The position numbers and the translations under genes are program-made. A stretch of 18,000 nucleotides of DNA from Owenia fusiformis (lineage: Eukaryota > Annelida > Polychaeta > Sabellida > Oweniidae): NCBI GenBank assembly GCA_903813345.2, contig CAIIXF020000377.1:1-18000 (forward strand), read 5' to 3'. Numbering within the stretch: the stretch's first letter is position 1; the number at the start of each line of letters is the position of its first letter. This document shows, piece by piece, positions 1 to 9,068 of this stretch. The notes under the pieces are model-generated. The model was not told the origin of the DNA and did not search any database. It was given only the letters and a program-made list of their open reading frames with translations.

Positions 1-374
1 GTCTGTCATGTGGCATTGATCATTATTTGTAATTTAATCATCCTTTAAAGCTAGAAATGCATGTTATAATTATTAAATACTGTATGGCAATCCAAACAAA
101 ATTGCTTATTCAACTTGGATATGGAATAATTAAACTCGAACAAAGAGTATAAAATAAGAGAATAAAAAAAATATATATATAAAATATATCATGTTTTATG
201 CCTTGTCACTCTAAACTCTAATTATTATTTTGATAAAAGATGATCAAGAATACGAAACTGTTCAAAATTTAAAAAAGTGATTTTTGTAGTCCGAAAATGT
301 TAAATATATTGCATTTTCCTTTAACATCTCCCTGATCTCTAGTATCACACGCACCTGGTTCTAAACTTTAGGCG
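1..374. other. AT-rich stretch without identified gene
   Basis: I see no coding frame, repeat partner or RNA gene. The only structure is a short A-rich and (AT)n run around 165-190, which is ordinary simple sequence. Confidence 0.5.
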
Positions 375-551
375 AGTCTCCAGCAAGCACTTTGTGAAGT
401 CAGAGGGCCACTTGTTAGACATATTTTTTCTGAAAGATGACTTTATTCAGCATCAATTCACATATGTCTGGGTCTTATCGTATTAGTTTGTGGACGAAGG
501 ATTCTGAGCCGTTTTACCTTCTTAGAATAATATTTGAGGGAGGTATTAGAC
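375..551 (+). repeat. Dispersed repeat, copy A (inverted partner at 9953-10125)
   Basis: The sequence from the AGTCTCCAGCAAGC region through AATATTTGAGGGAGG and TATTAGA is found again in reverse complement at 9953-10125. Shared stretches include the segments around CCACTTGTTAGACAT and GTTTGTGGACGAAGGATT. Similarity runs over about 170 bp with scattered substitutions and a few short indels, then stops on both sides, so this is one discrete repeat unit. I see no TIR, poly-A tail or target duplication and cannot place it in a superfamily. Confidence 0.75.
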
Positions 552-1690
552 CCGGGATATGAGATACATTACTTGTTATGTTGTCTGAGTTGAGACTCAC
601 AAACTGATTTTTGTCAAAAAATTGTCGTTAAAAGTGTTTTTTAAAATTGATAAGCAATATTTTCAGGATATACCGCATGGTCATGATAACCGGTTGTGTT
701 GACATTAAAATAGCACACATTAAATGTCGTTGGTACTAACACACATGGCGCAGGCTTTGGTAGAATAACAGAATTTGAATATACTTGAAAATATCAATTA
801 TCTTAAATTTGCCCATATGGGCAACCGTTGAGCACTTTCACATGAAATAATGAGGTGACGGGTAATAAATACATGTGATTCATTGTCGTTATAAACTATG
901 TTGATAAAATAAAGTTACACCGTTTGAAGCTTTTATTCGACCGCACCCACCTGGACTTATGTGATATTATTTATAGGTGTGTCAGTATGACCAAGCTCAA
1001 ACTTCTTGATAATTTACAATACAAAGCAGGCATTATCGTCGCAGGATCTATCTACTGTCCATCGTAGATCTCAGGAACCGTTTCGACTTCAAACTACTAA
1101 AGGCACGTCGCACTACATTGTCTAGATCCTGTGTATTTGAGTGTATAGCAGAATGGAACATCTTTGCTGATACTAAACAATATGTAACCCTTGAAGGTTT
1201 TTAATCAAAAATTCGAAATTTCGACTCTAAGAATAATATTATAGCAACTGTTTCTCTGAAAATTACCGTGCCTGTGAAAGAGTCTGGAACACTAAAACAT
1301 TTTCTGTTAAGATGTGATCTCACTAAACCATTTATCAACCAATTTACAGAAACATTGTCCATAGATTACCTTTTACTTCATTTTAAAGTCATGTAAGATA
1401 AATACTTTCCTATATGGCTCCTAAGATAACCTCCTCAAAACTAACTTTGCCTAGAATTTATCTGCAAATATCTGGAGATTGCCACCAGAGACCGTTAGGA
1501 GCTAATATGTCTCGGAATGTCGCACATTGGAAGCAAAAAATGTCAACTGAGTACTTAATTGCCTATCGCGCTATGTTAAAATTGGCTATTAATGTTCAAA
1601 GGAAAATTCGCTTAAATAAAAAAAAACAGTAAGTAGTCATGCTTTGTGCATTTATCTTCGGAATCTTACATACATAGTGCGTAATTGAAA
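552..1690. other. Unique-looking AT-rich DNA, nothing recognised
   Basis: This 1.1-kb stretch has no repeat partner that I can find in the window. The open frame at 1414-1632 encodes 72 residues with a basic tail, but it matches no family I know. Its lysine-rich end comes from an A-rich run (AAATAAAAAAAAACAG), as expected for a chance ORF. Confidence 0.4.
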
Positions 1691-1695
1691 TTATT

Positions 1696-2386
1696 ATGTC
1701 CCCACCAAAAAGTGGTGACATATTGATATGGTCTCCATTTTTTTATGATGGCGATCGGCGGGCGGCGGTTGGTTGGTGGTTGGCGATCGGCGTCTGTAAC
1801 AAATTCTTACAACTTCCAATCATCTACAAATCAAGGCCATGTTTTCAAAATCATCTACAAGTGCTAAAAAACTTTAATCTGACAATAGATTTGAGATTTG
1901 ACCTTCAATGACCTTCTCAGGTAAAAAAAGCTTTGACCTTCAATGACCTTCTCAAGGTAAAAAAAATAGTTTTTCAACTTGCTTCAAATTGACCATTTTT
2001 TCAAAATCATCTACAAGTTCTCAGAAATTCAAATCTGACTTTAGATTTGAGATTTGACCTTCAATGACCTTCTTAAGGTCAAAAAAGGTCTTTTTTCATC
2101 TTGCTTCAAATTGACCTAACTTCTTTTCAAAATCAAGTACAAGATCTCCAAAGTTCAAATCTGACTACAGATTTGAGATTTTACCTTCAATGTCCTTCTT
2201 AAGGTCAAAAAAGCTTTGACCTTCAATGACCTTCTCAAGGTCAAAAAAGTATTTTATAACTTGCTTCAAAATCATCTACTAGTTCTCAAAAGTTCAAATG
2301 TGACTATAGATTTTAAATTTGAGCTTTAATGACCTTCTCAAGGTAAAAAAAAGATCATGATATTGTGAGCAACTAGGTGGTGACAT
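1696..2386. repeat. Degenerate minisatellite, four ~125-155 bp units
   Basis: A block beginning TTCAAAATCATCTACAAG recurs at about 1844, 2000, 2126 and 2265, giving periods of 156, 126 and 139 bp. Each block leads to an AGATTTGAGATTTGACC-like segment and then a TGACCTTCAATGACCTTCTCAAGGTCA-like core. The array is bracketed by a shared decamer, GTGGTGACAT, at 1712-1721 and 2377-2386. At the left edge that decamer forms a small hairpin with ATGTCCCCAC (1696-1705). The 71-codon open frame over the left part (1696-1911) reads through the repeat and carries the same W/G/D-rich low-complexity translation, so I treat it as a by-product of the repeat. Confidence 0.8.
1899..2335. promoter_or_regulatory. 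Cluster of TGACCT/AGGTCA hexamers (nuclear-receptor-like half-sites)
   Basis: Exact TGACCT occurs at 1899, 1909, 1934, 1944, 2055, 2065, 2112, 2217, 2227 and 2330. Exact AGGTCA occurs at 2076, 2202 and 2238. Four pairs are direct repeats with a 4-bp spacer (1899/1909, 1934/1944, 2055/2065, 2217/2227), and two have an everted partner 5 bp further on (2065/2076, 2227/2238). AGGTCA is the established half-site of many nuclear receptors, and DR4 is a thyroid/LXR-type spacing. Function here is inference only: the pattern is carried by a satellite and may have no regulatory role. Confidence 0.25.
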
Positions 2387-2867
2387 TTTGTCATGTTGAT
2401 GCCTTGTTTGTAACTCTCATCCTAAATATGATCTACTACATTTCATTATATTTTCTGATAACACTAAAAGAAAAACAACACAATTTGACGTGCATTTGAA
2501 GTGCATTTACGTTATAGATAATATGTCATGGCAGGTTTCATCCAGTTCTAAGAGATATTAATTTGATAACAAAACGAAACTAAACGTCACTTAAACTTGA
2601 TTGATATATACTTAGATTCTAAAACAAGAAGTGGTTGACAGTCAAAAAATAATAAATATTTATTTTATCACTGTTTATCTCAGCTATACTTCAAATTAGG
2701 CACGAACAAATGTTTGCCATCCGGTGACGAATATATGATATCGTGTGAAACGAAGCACCTGTGTAGCTATACACCTGTGTTTTGACTAAAATAATTATTG
2801 CCGTCTTATCATAAAAGTTACGACGACTTTTTCAACATTCTTCATGCTTTACCGAATATAAACAAGA
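2387..2867. other. AT-rich DNA, nothing recognised
   Basis: No coding frame or repeat partner is visible. The direct repeat CACCTGTGTAGC/CACCTGTGTTTT at 2757-2780 is too short to interpret. Confidence 0.4.
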
Positions 2868-4115
2868 ATGCGGGTATGGTGTTTAAACTGCTTCTTTATT
2901 CGGTACATTAAATATTCCATACATACCAAATAAAACAAACAATTTACCAAACCTTTACCCAATCTATCGAATGTTTTTTATTTTATCGAAAATAATAATC
3001 TATACAATTTTTATTCGCTAAATAATTAATACACTTGTTAATTAGTGTTGGCATTTACATTTGATATTTAAACATGTATTTGTGCGATGCAGCGAATCAA
3101 TTTGTTTTTAACGCAAGTATAACTCAATTAATTATTTGTACATTCTGTATTTAGATTATTTATATTCGGTAAATACCGAATGCCACATTCGATAAATTTC
3201 GTTATCTTTCGATACTTTACGAGACTTTCAGTTACGCGATATATTTGAACGGTGTAGAATAGCCGAGCGGTAAATAGCAAATTAGCTTTCGGTAAAATGC
3301 ATTAACTATGTTATAGAAAAATAAACCGTTTGGTAAATACAGACAAAACTTATTTCGGTAGCGTTTAAATAGTAAGTCAATATTGTGCATATAATGTGTT
3401 ACTCTTAAGGAATACCATGATAACAATTTACGCAAAAAACATATCATTTAGCGAATAAAATATGTGATTAATGCACATGGTATTAAGTGATTTAATCCAT
3501 TGGCTATTTTGAAAATTTAATTTGCTGTAAATATCTAAGCACAAGTGCCAAGGTGAAAGGACCAAAAGTTGTAATGGAACTTAGCAAGAAAAAGCAAACT
3601 CTAAGTGCATACCAGTGAAGAAAAACAAACCCCATATATCCCAAAACCATGATCTAACGTGAAAAGAAACAATGTCTAATACCCCCTTTCCCCCACCATT
3701 CGAAATTGATATAATTAGCCAATACTCATAACATCAAAAATAGTTGTAGATATAAGTACTCATACAAGATAGAGCATTCAGTCTCAAATGATGTGAGATA
3801 GATAAAATCCTGTCTCCAAGTCCATAGGCGTTTTAAAGGGTTAACATCCATTCACAAAAGCTGTCGCCATAATCCATAAAACACAATAATTCACAATGGT
3901 CATCAGGAGAAAACTATGGCTGGTTTCGATCCCTATTTCTCAACCATTAGTGCCATAGCCGGGGTCCACCTCAAAAGGTGCAAATAACAAATATATAAAC
4001 GTTTTTACCGAATGGAAAATTGATTTAGCGAATATTAATATTCCATATATCGAATGTATTTGAATTTAATGATTTAATGAATAAAGAAGCAAAAACAAAT
4101 GCCATATGCGGGGGG
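2868..4115. mobile_element. Probable inverted-repeat element, interrupted by a second repeat
   Basis: GCTTCTTTATTC (2890-2901) is matched exactly by its reverse complement at 4079-4090. Similarity extends outward (TATGG...TTT against its complement near 4091-4113) and inward (CATTAAAT at 2906-2913), making diverged TIRs of roughly 45-60 bp. Both inner arms (2900-3470 and 3990-4070) share an unusual vocabulary of CGGTAAAT, ACCGAAT, AGCGAAT and ATCGAAT words, including the perfect 8-bp palindrome pair ATTCGGTA/TACCGAAT at 3164-3181. The stretch between them (3551-3990) is a different repeat found elsewhere in the window, which points to a nested insertion. I found no target duplication or transposase frame. 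Confidence 0.4.
3551..3990 (+). repeat. Dispersed repeat, single copy (partners at 8331-9068)
   Basis: Positions 3551-3795 match the reverse complement of 8331-8655. Shared blocks include AGGACCAAAAGTTGTAAT, GCAAACTCTAAGTG, AAACAAACCCCATATA and AGATAGAGCATTCAGTCTCA. From about 3672 to 3990 it also matches 8720-9068 in direct orientation, for example AAGTCCATA, AATTCAC.ATGGTCATC and GGAGAAAACT. This copy lacks an internal piece present in both partner arms. Near its right end, CTATGGC-TGGTT (3914-3925) pairs with AACCA...GCCATAG (3942-3958) as a short stem-loop. The family has no recognised coding capacity. Confidence 0.8.
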
Positions 4116-4600
4116 TAATTCATGAATTGCGCTGTATTATTACTGAAAAGTCCTATTTTATTCTGAATCAATAAAATGGAGGTTTGGTCGCAAAACTTTT
4201 CACTTTCAATTCATAGATGCGTATTTGTAATCGCCATTCCCCTATACTCTAGTAGCTCATGCTGGTTTAGTATGCACTTATGTACTTCTATGTCCAGAAA
4301 TTTTCTCTTCAGAAATCATCTAAGGGGGGGGGGGGGTATTGTGCTGACTGTACCCATGTTGGAAAAACATTGAATAGAAGTGTAAGTCTCTCTAATTGGT
4401 TCTGTATGCCAGGTTGATCAATGATCTGAGTTCTGAGAAAATTGCGAGCTTTGTGCCATTTCCATTCACTTTTTCACAGGAGGTGTTACATAGTCTCAAA
4501 ACAGAATTCCAAATTGGGTTGACTGTTCTCAACTTGGATGAAAAATATGGTTGCTATACTCTGGTTACTCGGTTTTGGGGTGGGTGGTGCAAATGGGGTC
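4116..4600. other. No recognised gene; weak open frame
   Basis: An open frame from a TTG at 4396 to 4698 gives 100 residues, preceded at 4470-4481 by a pyrimidine-rich TTTTTCACAG that resembles a splice acceptor. No domain or motif is recognisable, the right third reads through a short direct repeat, and there is no homology I know. I do not call it a gene. Confidence 0.3.
4324..4336 (+). repeat. Poly-G tract, 13 G
   Basis: Thirteen uninterrupted G residues stand in otherwise AT-rich DNA. A second such tract (14 G) is at 17281-17294. Length is prone to sequencing error. Confidence 0.9.
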
Positions 4601-4644
4601 CGCGCATTATACCGAAACCCATTATAACGACGCGCATTGTACCA
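4601..4644. repeat. Short direct repeat, 31-bp spacing
   Basis: CGCGCATTATACC and CGCGCATTGTACC lie 31 bp apart with one mismatch. Two units only. Confidence 0.6.
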
Positions 4645-4877
4645 AAAAATTCCGTGTGTACCTATCTGCTTGTAACCTTTAAGTCCCCTCACTTATGAGC
4701 GAAAACCCCCTTACGTCAACTTGCGTATGATGGCGAATAGCAAATTAGTCCAAATCGTTCCCATTAGTATATGTTCGTGACAATACGTCGCATATAGATG
4801 GTGTTGTTCGTATGGATACGTTTGTGATCGTTTACATTCGTTGGAATTGGCCTTATTCGTTGGAAAATTTTGAACAT

Positions 4878-5438
4878 GTTCAAAAAGTTATGGTATCGAT
4901 ATGGTGAACTTTTTGAACACTCGTTTCTCTTAAACCAGTCATCAAAAATTTCTGAAAATTTTACACATCGTCAATTTAATAGTCATCTCTTGGATGGTAA
5001 CATTATAATATGAAATATATATACTTTTCTCTATAGGGCGTCCACAAAAAAAGTATACCCAACTTCAATGCCAGATTACAAAGATAGCAGTAAAAGGCCT
5101 AGTTTGTCGTTTAAGTTTTTGCATACCTTTTGTGAAATCAACCAAAATTTCCTTTGTATAAGTATAATATTGAGAGGTCTAAGAAAATGTTTTATATGCT
5201 TTTTTCCAACAAGATTCGGAAAGACATTTATTTCATTCTCAAGAATTGGTAGAAAGGAACAAAAAACAATTGCACTAAAAACAAAAATGTTAACAAAAAA
5301 GTTATATTAAATATATATATATAATTTTTGCATTAAATTGTTGCCAATCAGTCATTACATAAAGGACCGTGTTTTTTTTACAGAATGTTTTCAATTATTG
5401 GAAAAACATTGTTGAATTCAGTTCGATCGATACCTGTC
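4878..5438. mobile_element. Inverted-repeat element, GGTATCGATATGGTGAACT family, copy 1
   Basis: The left end carries TGGTATCGATATGGTGAACT. The right end carries a diverged inverted version (AGTTCGATCGATACC, 5420-5434), and both continue inward as T-rich sequence leading to AAAACATTCTG-like words. The left end is also a perfect 12-bp stem, GTTCAAAAAGTT (4878-4889) with AACTTTTTGAAC (4907-4918), loop 17 nt. Thirty bases (4891-4920) are identical to 15971-16000. The segment around 5148-5192 recurs in direct orientation at 16081-16125, and 5284-5438 recurs in inverted orientation at 16143-16299. No transposase frame is present; the 80-codon frame at 5068-5310 lies inside and is lysine/phenylalanine-rich chance sequence. 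Confidence 0.6.
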
Positions 5439-5563
5439 CTTTGCGGCGAATAAAAGTTTCGTGTGTCATTCATTGTACTTCGTTTCATTGCGTTAACAAT
5501 CGGTAAGTCTTCGCATAGGCTTCGTCAAGTGGCTTTCCAGGTCGCCAGGTCCAGGTCATTTAA

Positions 5564-5764
5564 AGGAGGAGACCAAATCAAATTCTAATACAATATGCCT
5601 TTGTCAAAAAGGAAGATATAGAGCGCATTGGGCTGCAGTATGTGGCTGCTATGGCCCACTTGGAACGAAGCGTCCCCATGCTCCCGAAAGATGTAAATTT
5701 TAAAGAGTTCAAAGACGTGTCGCAAAAAGCTCGCGCACGCATTGTTACACATTTTGTGGCGTAA
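5564..5764 (+). pseudogene. Unrecognised coding-like fragment
   Basis: After a stop at 5561-5563 the frame stays open for 66 codons to TAA at 5762-5764. Its composition looks protein-like: an acidic/basic stretch (KKEDIERIG), a hydrophobic run with alanines (YVAAMAHLE), then PKD and a basic QKARAR segment. It has no obvious start codon (the first in-frame ATG is in the middle), so it would be an exon or a remnant. I recognise no family. The last 18 codons fall inside a candidate insertion (5710-6623). If that is removed at its AAAGAGTT duplication, the frame would end on a TGA at 6633-6635. The minus-strand frame over the same bases (5578-5823) looks less protein-like. It may be chance. Confidence 0.25.
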
Positions 5765-6623
5765 TCCAGAGGATCCTCGCTTTTAACATGATAGAATGTG
5801 ACGTTTTTGAGAAAAATGAGCACTTATGGAAATCCTTTCGTCCTCCACATTTGCCTCTGTATCTCAAAATATTTAAGGCGAATAAATCTGATATTGTATA
5901 TGTATTAACAATGGGTTAGGAGCATCATCAAACACGAATCAATTGATATTTTAGGTGAAATAAATATACGTGTTGCTGTGCTTGAAAATAGGCGAATGTC
6001 GTAAATTAGCCCTATTTTAATGAATTTTGAAAACCTTTCGTACTCCACTTTTCCACATACAACAGAAAACACATACTTTTGTGAACAAAATCAACTATTT
6101 ATTAATAAACTAGAGTTTAGGAGCAAAATAATCATGTATGATTTATTAAAAATTGATCTCGTATTTTTTGTTTTATGTACACCTGAAAAGTTGAAGGTAC
6201 CAAAAAATGAGCAAAAAAGGTCGCTGTCAACAGATTCTATTTTTCAGACTCTATGACGTCACAATATGGGACGCTTACTAAAATTCATCCTTTGAAATAA
6301 AACTTCCATCTACCTTTATCAAGACGAAAAATAAGTATAATAGTCATATATTGTTTGAGTTATGAGCGTTTAAAGACGAAAAATAATTAAAAATGTAACG
6401 TGTCAACATGGGATATTTGCCAGATGTTTTGGTAAAAAACTCTTTTTTAAAAACGAACGCGCAAAAAATGTGAACGGAGTGTAGTTGATCTAAAATCTTC
6501 ATCGAAACAGCTTTAAAATGATATATAACTTTAATTAGAATATTATCTTATAATCCGGGGAATCAAAGTTACATTCACGCGATACCCTTAAAAAACAAAT
6601 GCGCCACCTTTTTGCGACACGTC
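5710..6623. mobile_element. Candidate hAT-like non-autonomous element
   Basis: GACGTGTCGCAAAAAG (5714-5729) is matched exactly in reverse complement at 6608-6623. AAAGAGTT occurs at 5702-5709 and again directly after the right arm at 6624-6631. Only four bases (CAAA) separate the left copy from the left arm, so the element would begin CAAAGACGTG and the right end would have lost the matching four bases. An 8-bp duplication and an end starting CANNG would fit the hAT superfamily, but the arms are short and the interior is plain AT-rich DNA. Confidence 0.3.
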
Positions 6624-6635
6624 AAAGAGTTTTGA

Positions 6636-7227
6636 TGTTAACCTATGGCCCAAATTTTTTGAGGTATTGATATTTTTGTTTTTGCACATGAGAAACATAA
6701 TCATAACATTAATTAATCATTTTAAGAATGATTTGTGGAAATAGCTCTCATGAAACTTTACTATTAGCAAAAAGTGGGTACCTCAGGGGCAAAGTATTAT
6801 GAGCTGTTTTCATACAATTTTAAATATAGCTTTTTTAGTAGGCAATGTCGGGTGGTAATAAAAATGTATATAAAGAATGAATGAATTTTTGATATACCCA
6901 TAAAGGTTGCACATCATTTCAAAGTTATTGACAAAATAACTCCAGACACGGATTCAGAACTTAATTATTACATAAATACATGTTTTGGCTGTCTTGTCTT
7001 TTGATTTGAACCATATTTAACAGAGTTTATTAACAAGGGAAAATCACATAGTGGTATAATCAGGGCTTAATTTAATGCTTTCCTAATATACCCTTTATCA
7101 TACGGTTTAGGATCTTTATTCTTTATTAAATCCCACTTGGGTAGCAACACAATATAATTTGCTGTGGTTTATTTTTAAGAATGTATGGTTTTATCAAAAG
7201 GAAAGTGCATTATTTTTCTAATGTTTT
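6636..7227. other. AT-rich DNA, nothing recognised
   Basis: There is no open frame of interest, no internal repeat and no partner elsewhere in the window that I can see. Confidence 0.4.
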
Positions 7228-7361
7228 TAAAGAATGTACACTTGGCAAGCTATCAAAAACAAGTGAGACATAAATGACCATTGACAGTTTTTGATAGTTT
7301 TCATTCCCTAAAAACAATATACAAAAATACATGTCCCCTTCTCTTGTTACTGTGCATTCTT
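7228..7361. repeat. Inverted-repeat pair forming a nested stem
   Basis: CTATCAAAAAC (7250-7260) pairs perfectly with GTTTTTGATAG (7287-7297). Further out, TAAAGAATGTACA (about 7228-7240) faces TGCATTCTTTA (about 7351-7361), so two sets of arms are nested. This is a possible eroded foldback; no target duplication was seen. Confidence 0.45.
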
Positions 7362-7737
7362 TAGAATAAAACAATTTATCAATTTTTGTTGCTATCTACA
7401 TCATTGATCTTATCTTACTTACAAATATTCTGCTGTATTCAAATTCAATGTTCTGCACTGGACAGTCACCTGTTGTGCACTGAAGCTAGACTAATTATAG
7501 CCCACTCAGTCACTTACATCAACTCACACTCATGAGGTCAATGCAACCAACTCTTTTTGTTGTTACAATTAATTGACTATATAACAACAAATTTTAACCA
7601 ATAAGAGCCAGGGTCATTGTGAGCCTGGTTGAAGTTTGCAAAATTCACAGTTTGAATAGTCAATACAAAAGAAATCACATTTTTCCGGATTAAAGACCTT
7701 TTAACTGTAATATAATAGACCCTGTGTGATTTAAGTA

Positions 7738-7837
7738 AGATAAAGCATTCGAATTCCATTTGATAAGAAATAATAACCTCAGGCCTCCGGCCTTCGGTGT
7801 ATTATTTCTTATAAAACCTCATTCTTATGCTTTATCT
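7738..7837. repeat. 100-nt hairpin with GC-rich tip
   Basis: Outer arms AGATAAAGCAT (7738-7748) and ATGCTTTATCT (7827-7837) are exact complements. Inner arms ATAAGAAATAATA (7763-7775) and TATTATTTCTTAT (7800-7812) are exact over 13 bp. The unpaired segments between them are 14 nt on each side. The tip contains AGGCC-TCC-GGCCT (7781-7793), a short GC stem in AT-rich DNA. The symmetry suggests one palindromic unit, either a small foldback transposon or a structured RNA. Confidence 0.7.
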
Positions 7838-8183
7838 AGTACATAATCCATGCAAGCCATTGTGAAAATCTTTTTAAGTTTCAGGTAGCAGGGATTGGGT
7901 ATTTAAATGAATTGAAGTCAAATTTTATATTTAGTTTATAGTTTTAGTCAGATCCAAAAGATCTTTTAATCAGGTTTTGAGGAAATTTCTAGAAAGTATT
8001 CTAGAATGATTAAAATAGAGAAATCATGAACTATAATCTGAAATGGAGACCTTTAATATTTTAAGGTTGAGGAGAGATCAAATATTGTTTCATTTGAAAA
8101 GGATGCACTTCTATTTTCATTTGATCCATGTAACAGAGATATGTTAACAAGAAGAATATGGCAACAGTCATTTTAATATGAAT
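7838..8183. other. AT-rich DNA, nothing recognised
   Basis: Only short words are shared with the surroundings, such as TCTAGAAAGTATTCTAGA near 7988, a small imperfect palindrome. No gene is seen. Confidence 0.35.
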
Positions 8184-8306
8184 ATCAATGTGACATGGAC
8201 ATTATGATGTATATTTATATCAATCGTAGATGATATCATGAATATCAATGCCACATAAATGATGTTTACATATTGATCAATGTCACATAAATGATGTTAA
8301 CATTTG
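8184..8306. repeat. Short tandem repeat, four units of ~25-35 bp
   Basis: Units begin ATCAATG(T/C).ACAT or ATCAATCG at 8184, 8219, 8244 and 8276. The last two (32 and 31 bp) are nearly identical and share CACATAAATGATGTT. The first two are more diverged. Confidence 0.7.
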
Positions 8307-8330
8307 AAACTGGATTTTGTCTATTCCACA

Positions 8331-9068
8331 TCACTTGAGACTGAATGCTCTATCTTGTATGAGTACTTGTATCTACAACTTTTTTTGATGTTACAAGTAT
8401 TGGCTAGTATCAATTTCTAATTTTTTATTCAGCACATATTGTAATGACTTCATTATGAATGAAATACCCCTTGGAGTTCTGGCCTTGGATTATGATATTG
8501 GTTCTTGTTGGGGGAAAGAGGGTATAAGACATTGTTTCTTTTCCCGTTAGATCATGGTTTGGGGGTATATGGGGTTTGTTTTTCTTATGATTGGTATACA
8601 CTTAGAGTTTGCTTTCCTTGATAGTTTCGATTACAACTTTTGGTCCTTTCTCTTTTGTTACAAAAGTCTAGTTTAGTTGTACTGGCAGTTATAATGAAGG
8701 AATTAAAGTCATCACTTTACCCATCATCTAATACCTCCTCCCATCCATTTAAGTTTCATAATCACAATCCAGGACAACAACGCCAAGGGACATTTCATTC
8801 ATACAGAAGCGATTACAAAACATGTTGAATTATAAATATGAATTGATAAATCAATACGTGTTACATTTAAAATACTTGTAGATACATGTACATGTACTTA
8901 TTCATACAAGGGCAATCTGTTTTAAATAATTTGGGACAGGAAAAATCCAGTCTCGAAGTCCATAAACATATCAAAGGGTCAACATCATCCACAAAGGCGA
9001 CACCATTATCCATGAAACAAAAAAATTCACTATGGTCATCGGGAGAAAACTGTCAAAAAGTGCAAAGC
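8331..9068. mobile_element. Head-to-head foldback of the 3551-3990 repeat
   Basis: The left arm (8331-8655) is the reverse complement of 3551-3795. The right arm (about 8690-9068) matches the same family in direct orientation (3672-3990). Both arms contain a middle piece missing at 3551-3990, recognisable by TTTCATTCATA and by AATCCAGGACA against AATCCAAGGCC, so they are two copies of a longer unit. The two start-to-start ends meet at CTTTTGTTACAAAAG (8651-8665), a perfect 15-base palindrome about a central T. Arms are clearly diverged, so the structure is not recent. The small frames at 8640-8828 and 8886-9074 lie inside and are not gene-like. Confidence 0.7.

Noticed and set aside
160-190. 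(AT)n and A-rich run; similar run at 5310-5325
   Set aside because: Ordinary simple sequence in AT-rich DNA.
1414-1632. 72-codon open frame
   Set aside because: The basic tail derives from an A-rich run, and there is no motif or neighbouring gene structure.
3921-3932. GGTTTCGATCCC resembling a tRNA B box, suggesting a tRNA-derived SINE
   Set aside because: It has one base too many for the consensus GGTTCGANTCC, no matching A box at the right distance and no tRNA fold. The partner locus 8930-9068 lacks this piece.
4396-4698. 100-codon plus-strand open frame with an acceptor-like TTTTTCACAG inside
   Set aside because: It starts only at TTG, the opposite strand is also open over 68 codons, and the right third translates a short direct repeat. 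No homologous family is recognised.
5364-5372. AAAGGACCG also present at the end of the 12071 element
   Set aside because: Nine bases only, with different continuation on both sides; probably chance.
6254-6261. Perfect CRE palindrome TGACGTCA
   Set aside because: One 8-bp site without a promoter or gene nearby; expected by chance at moderate frequency.
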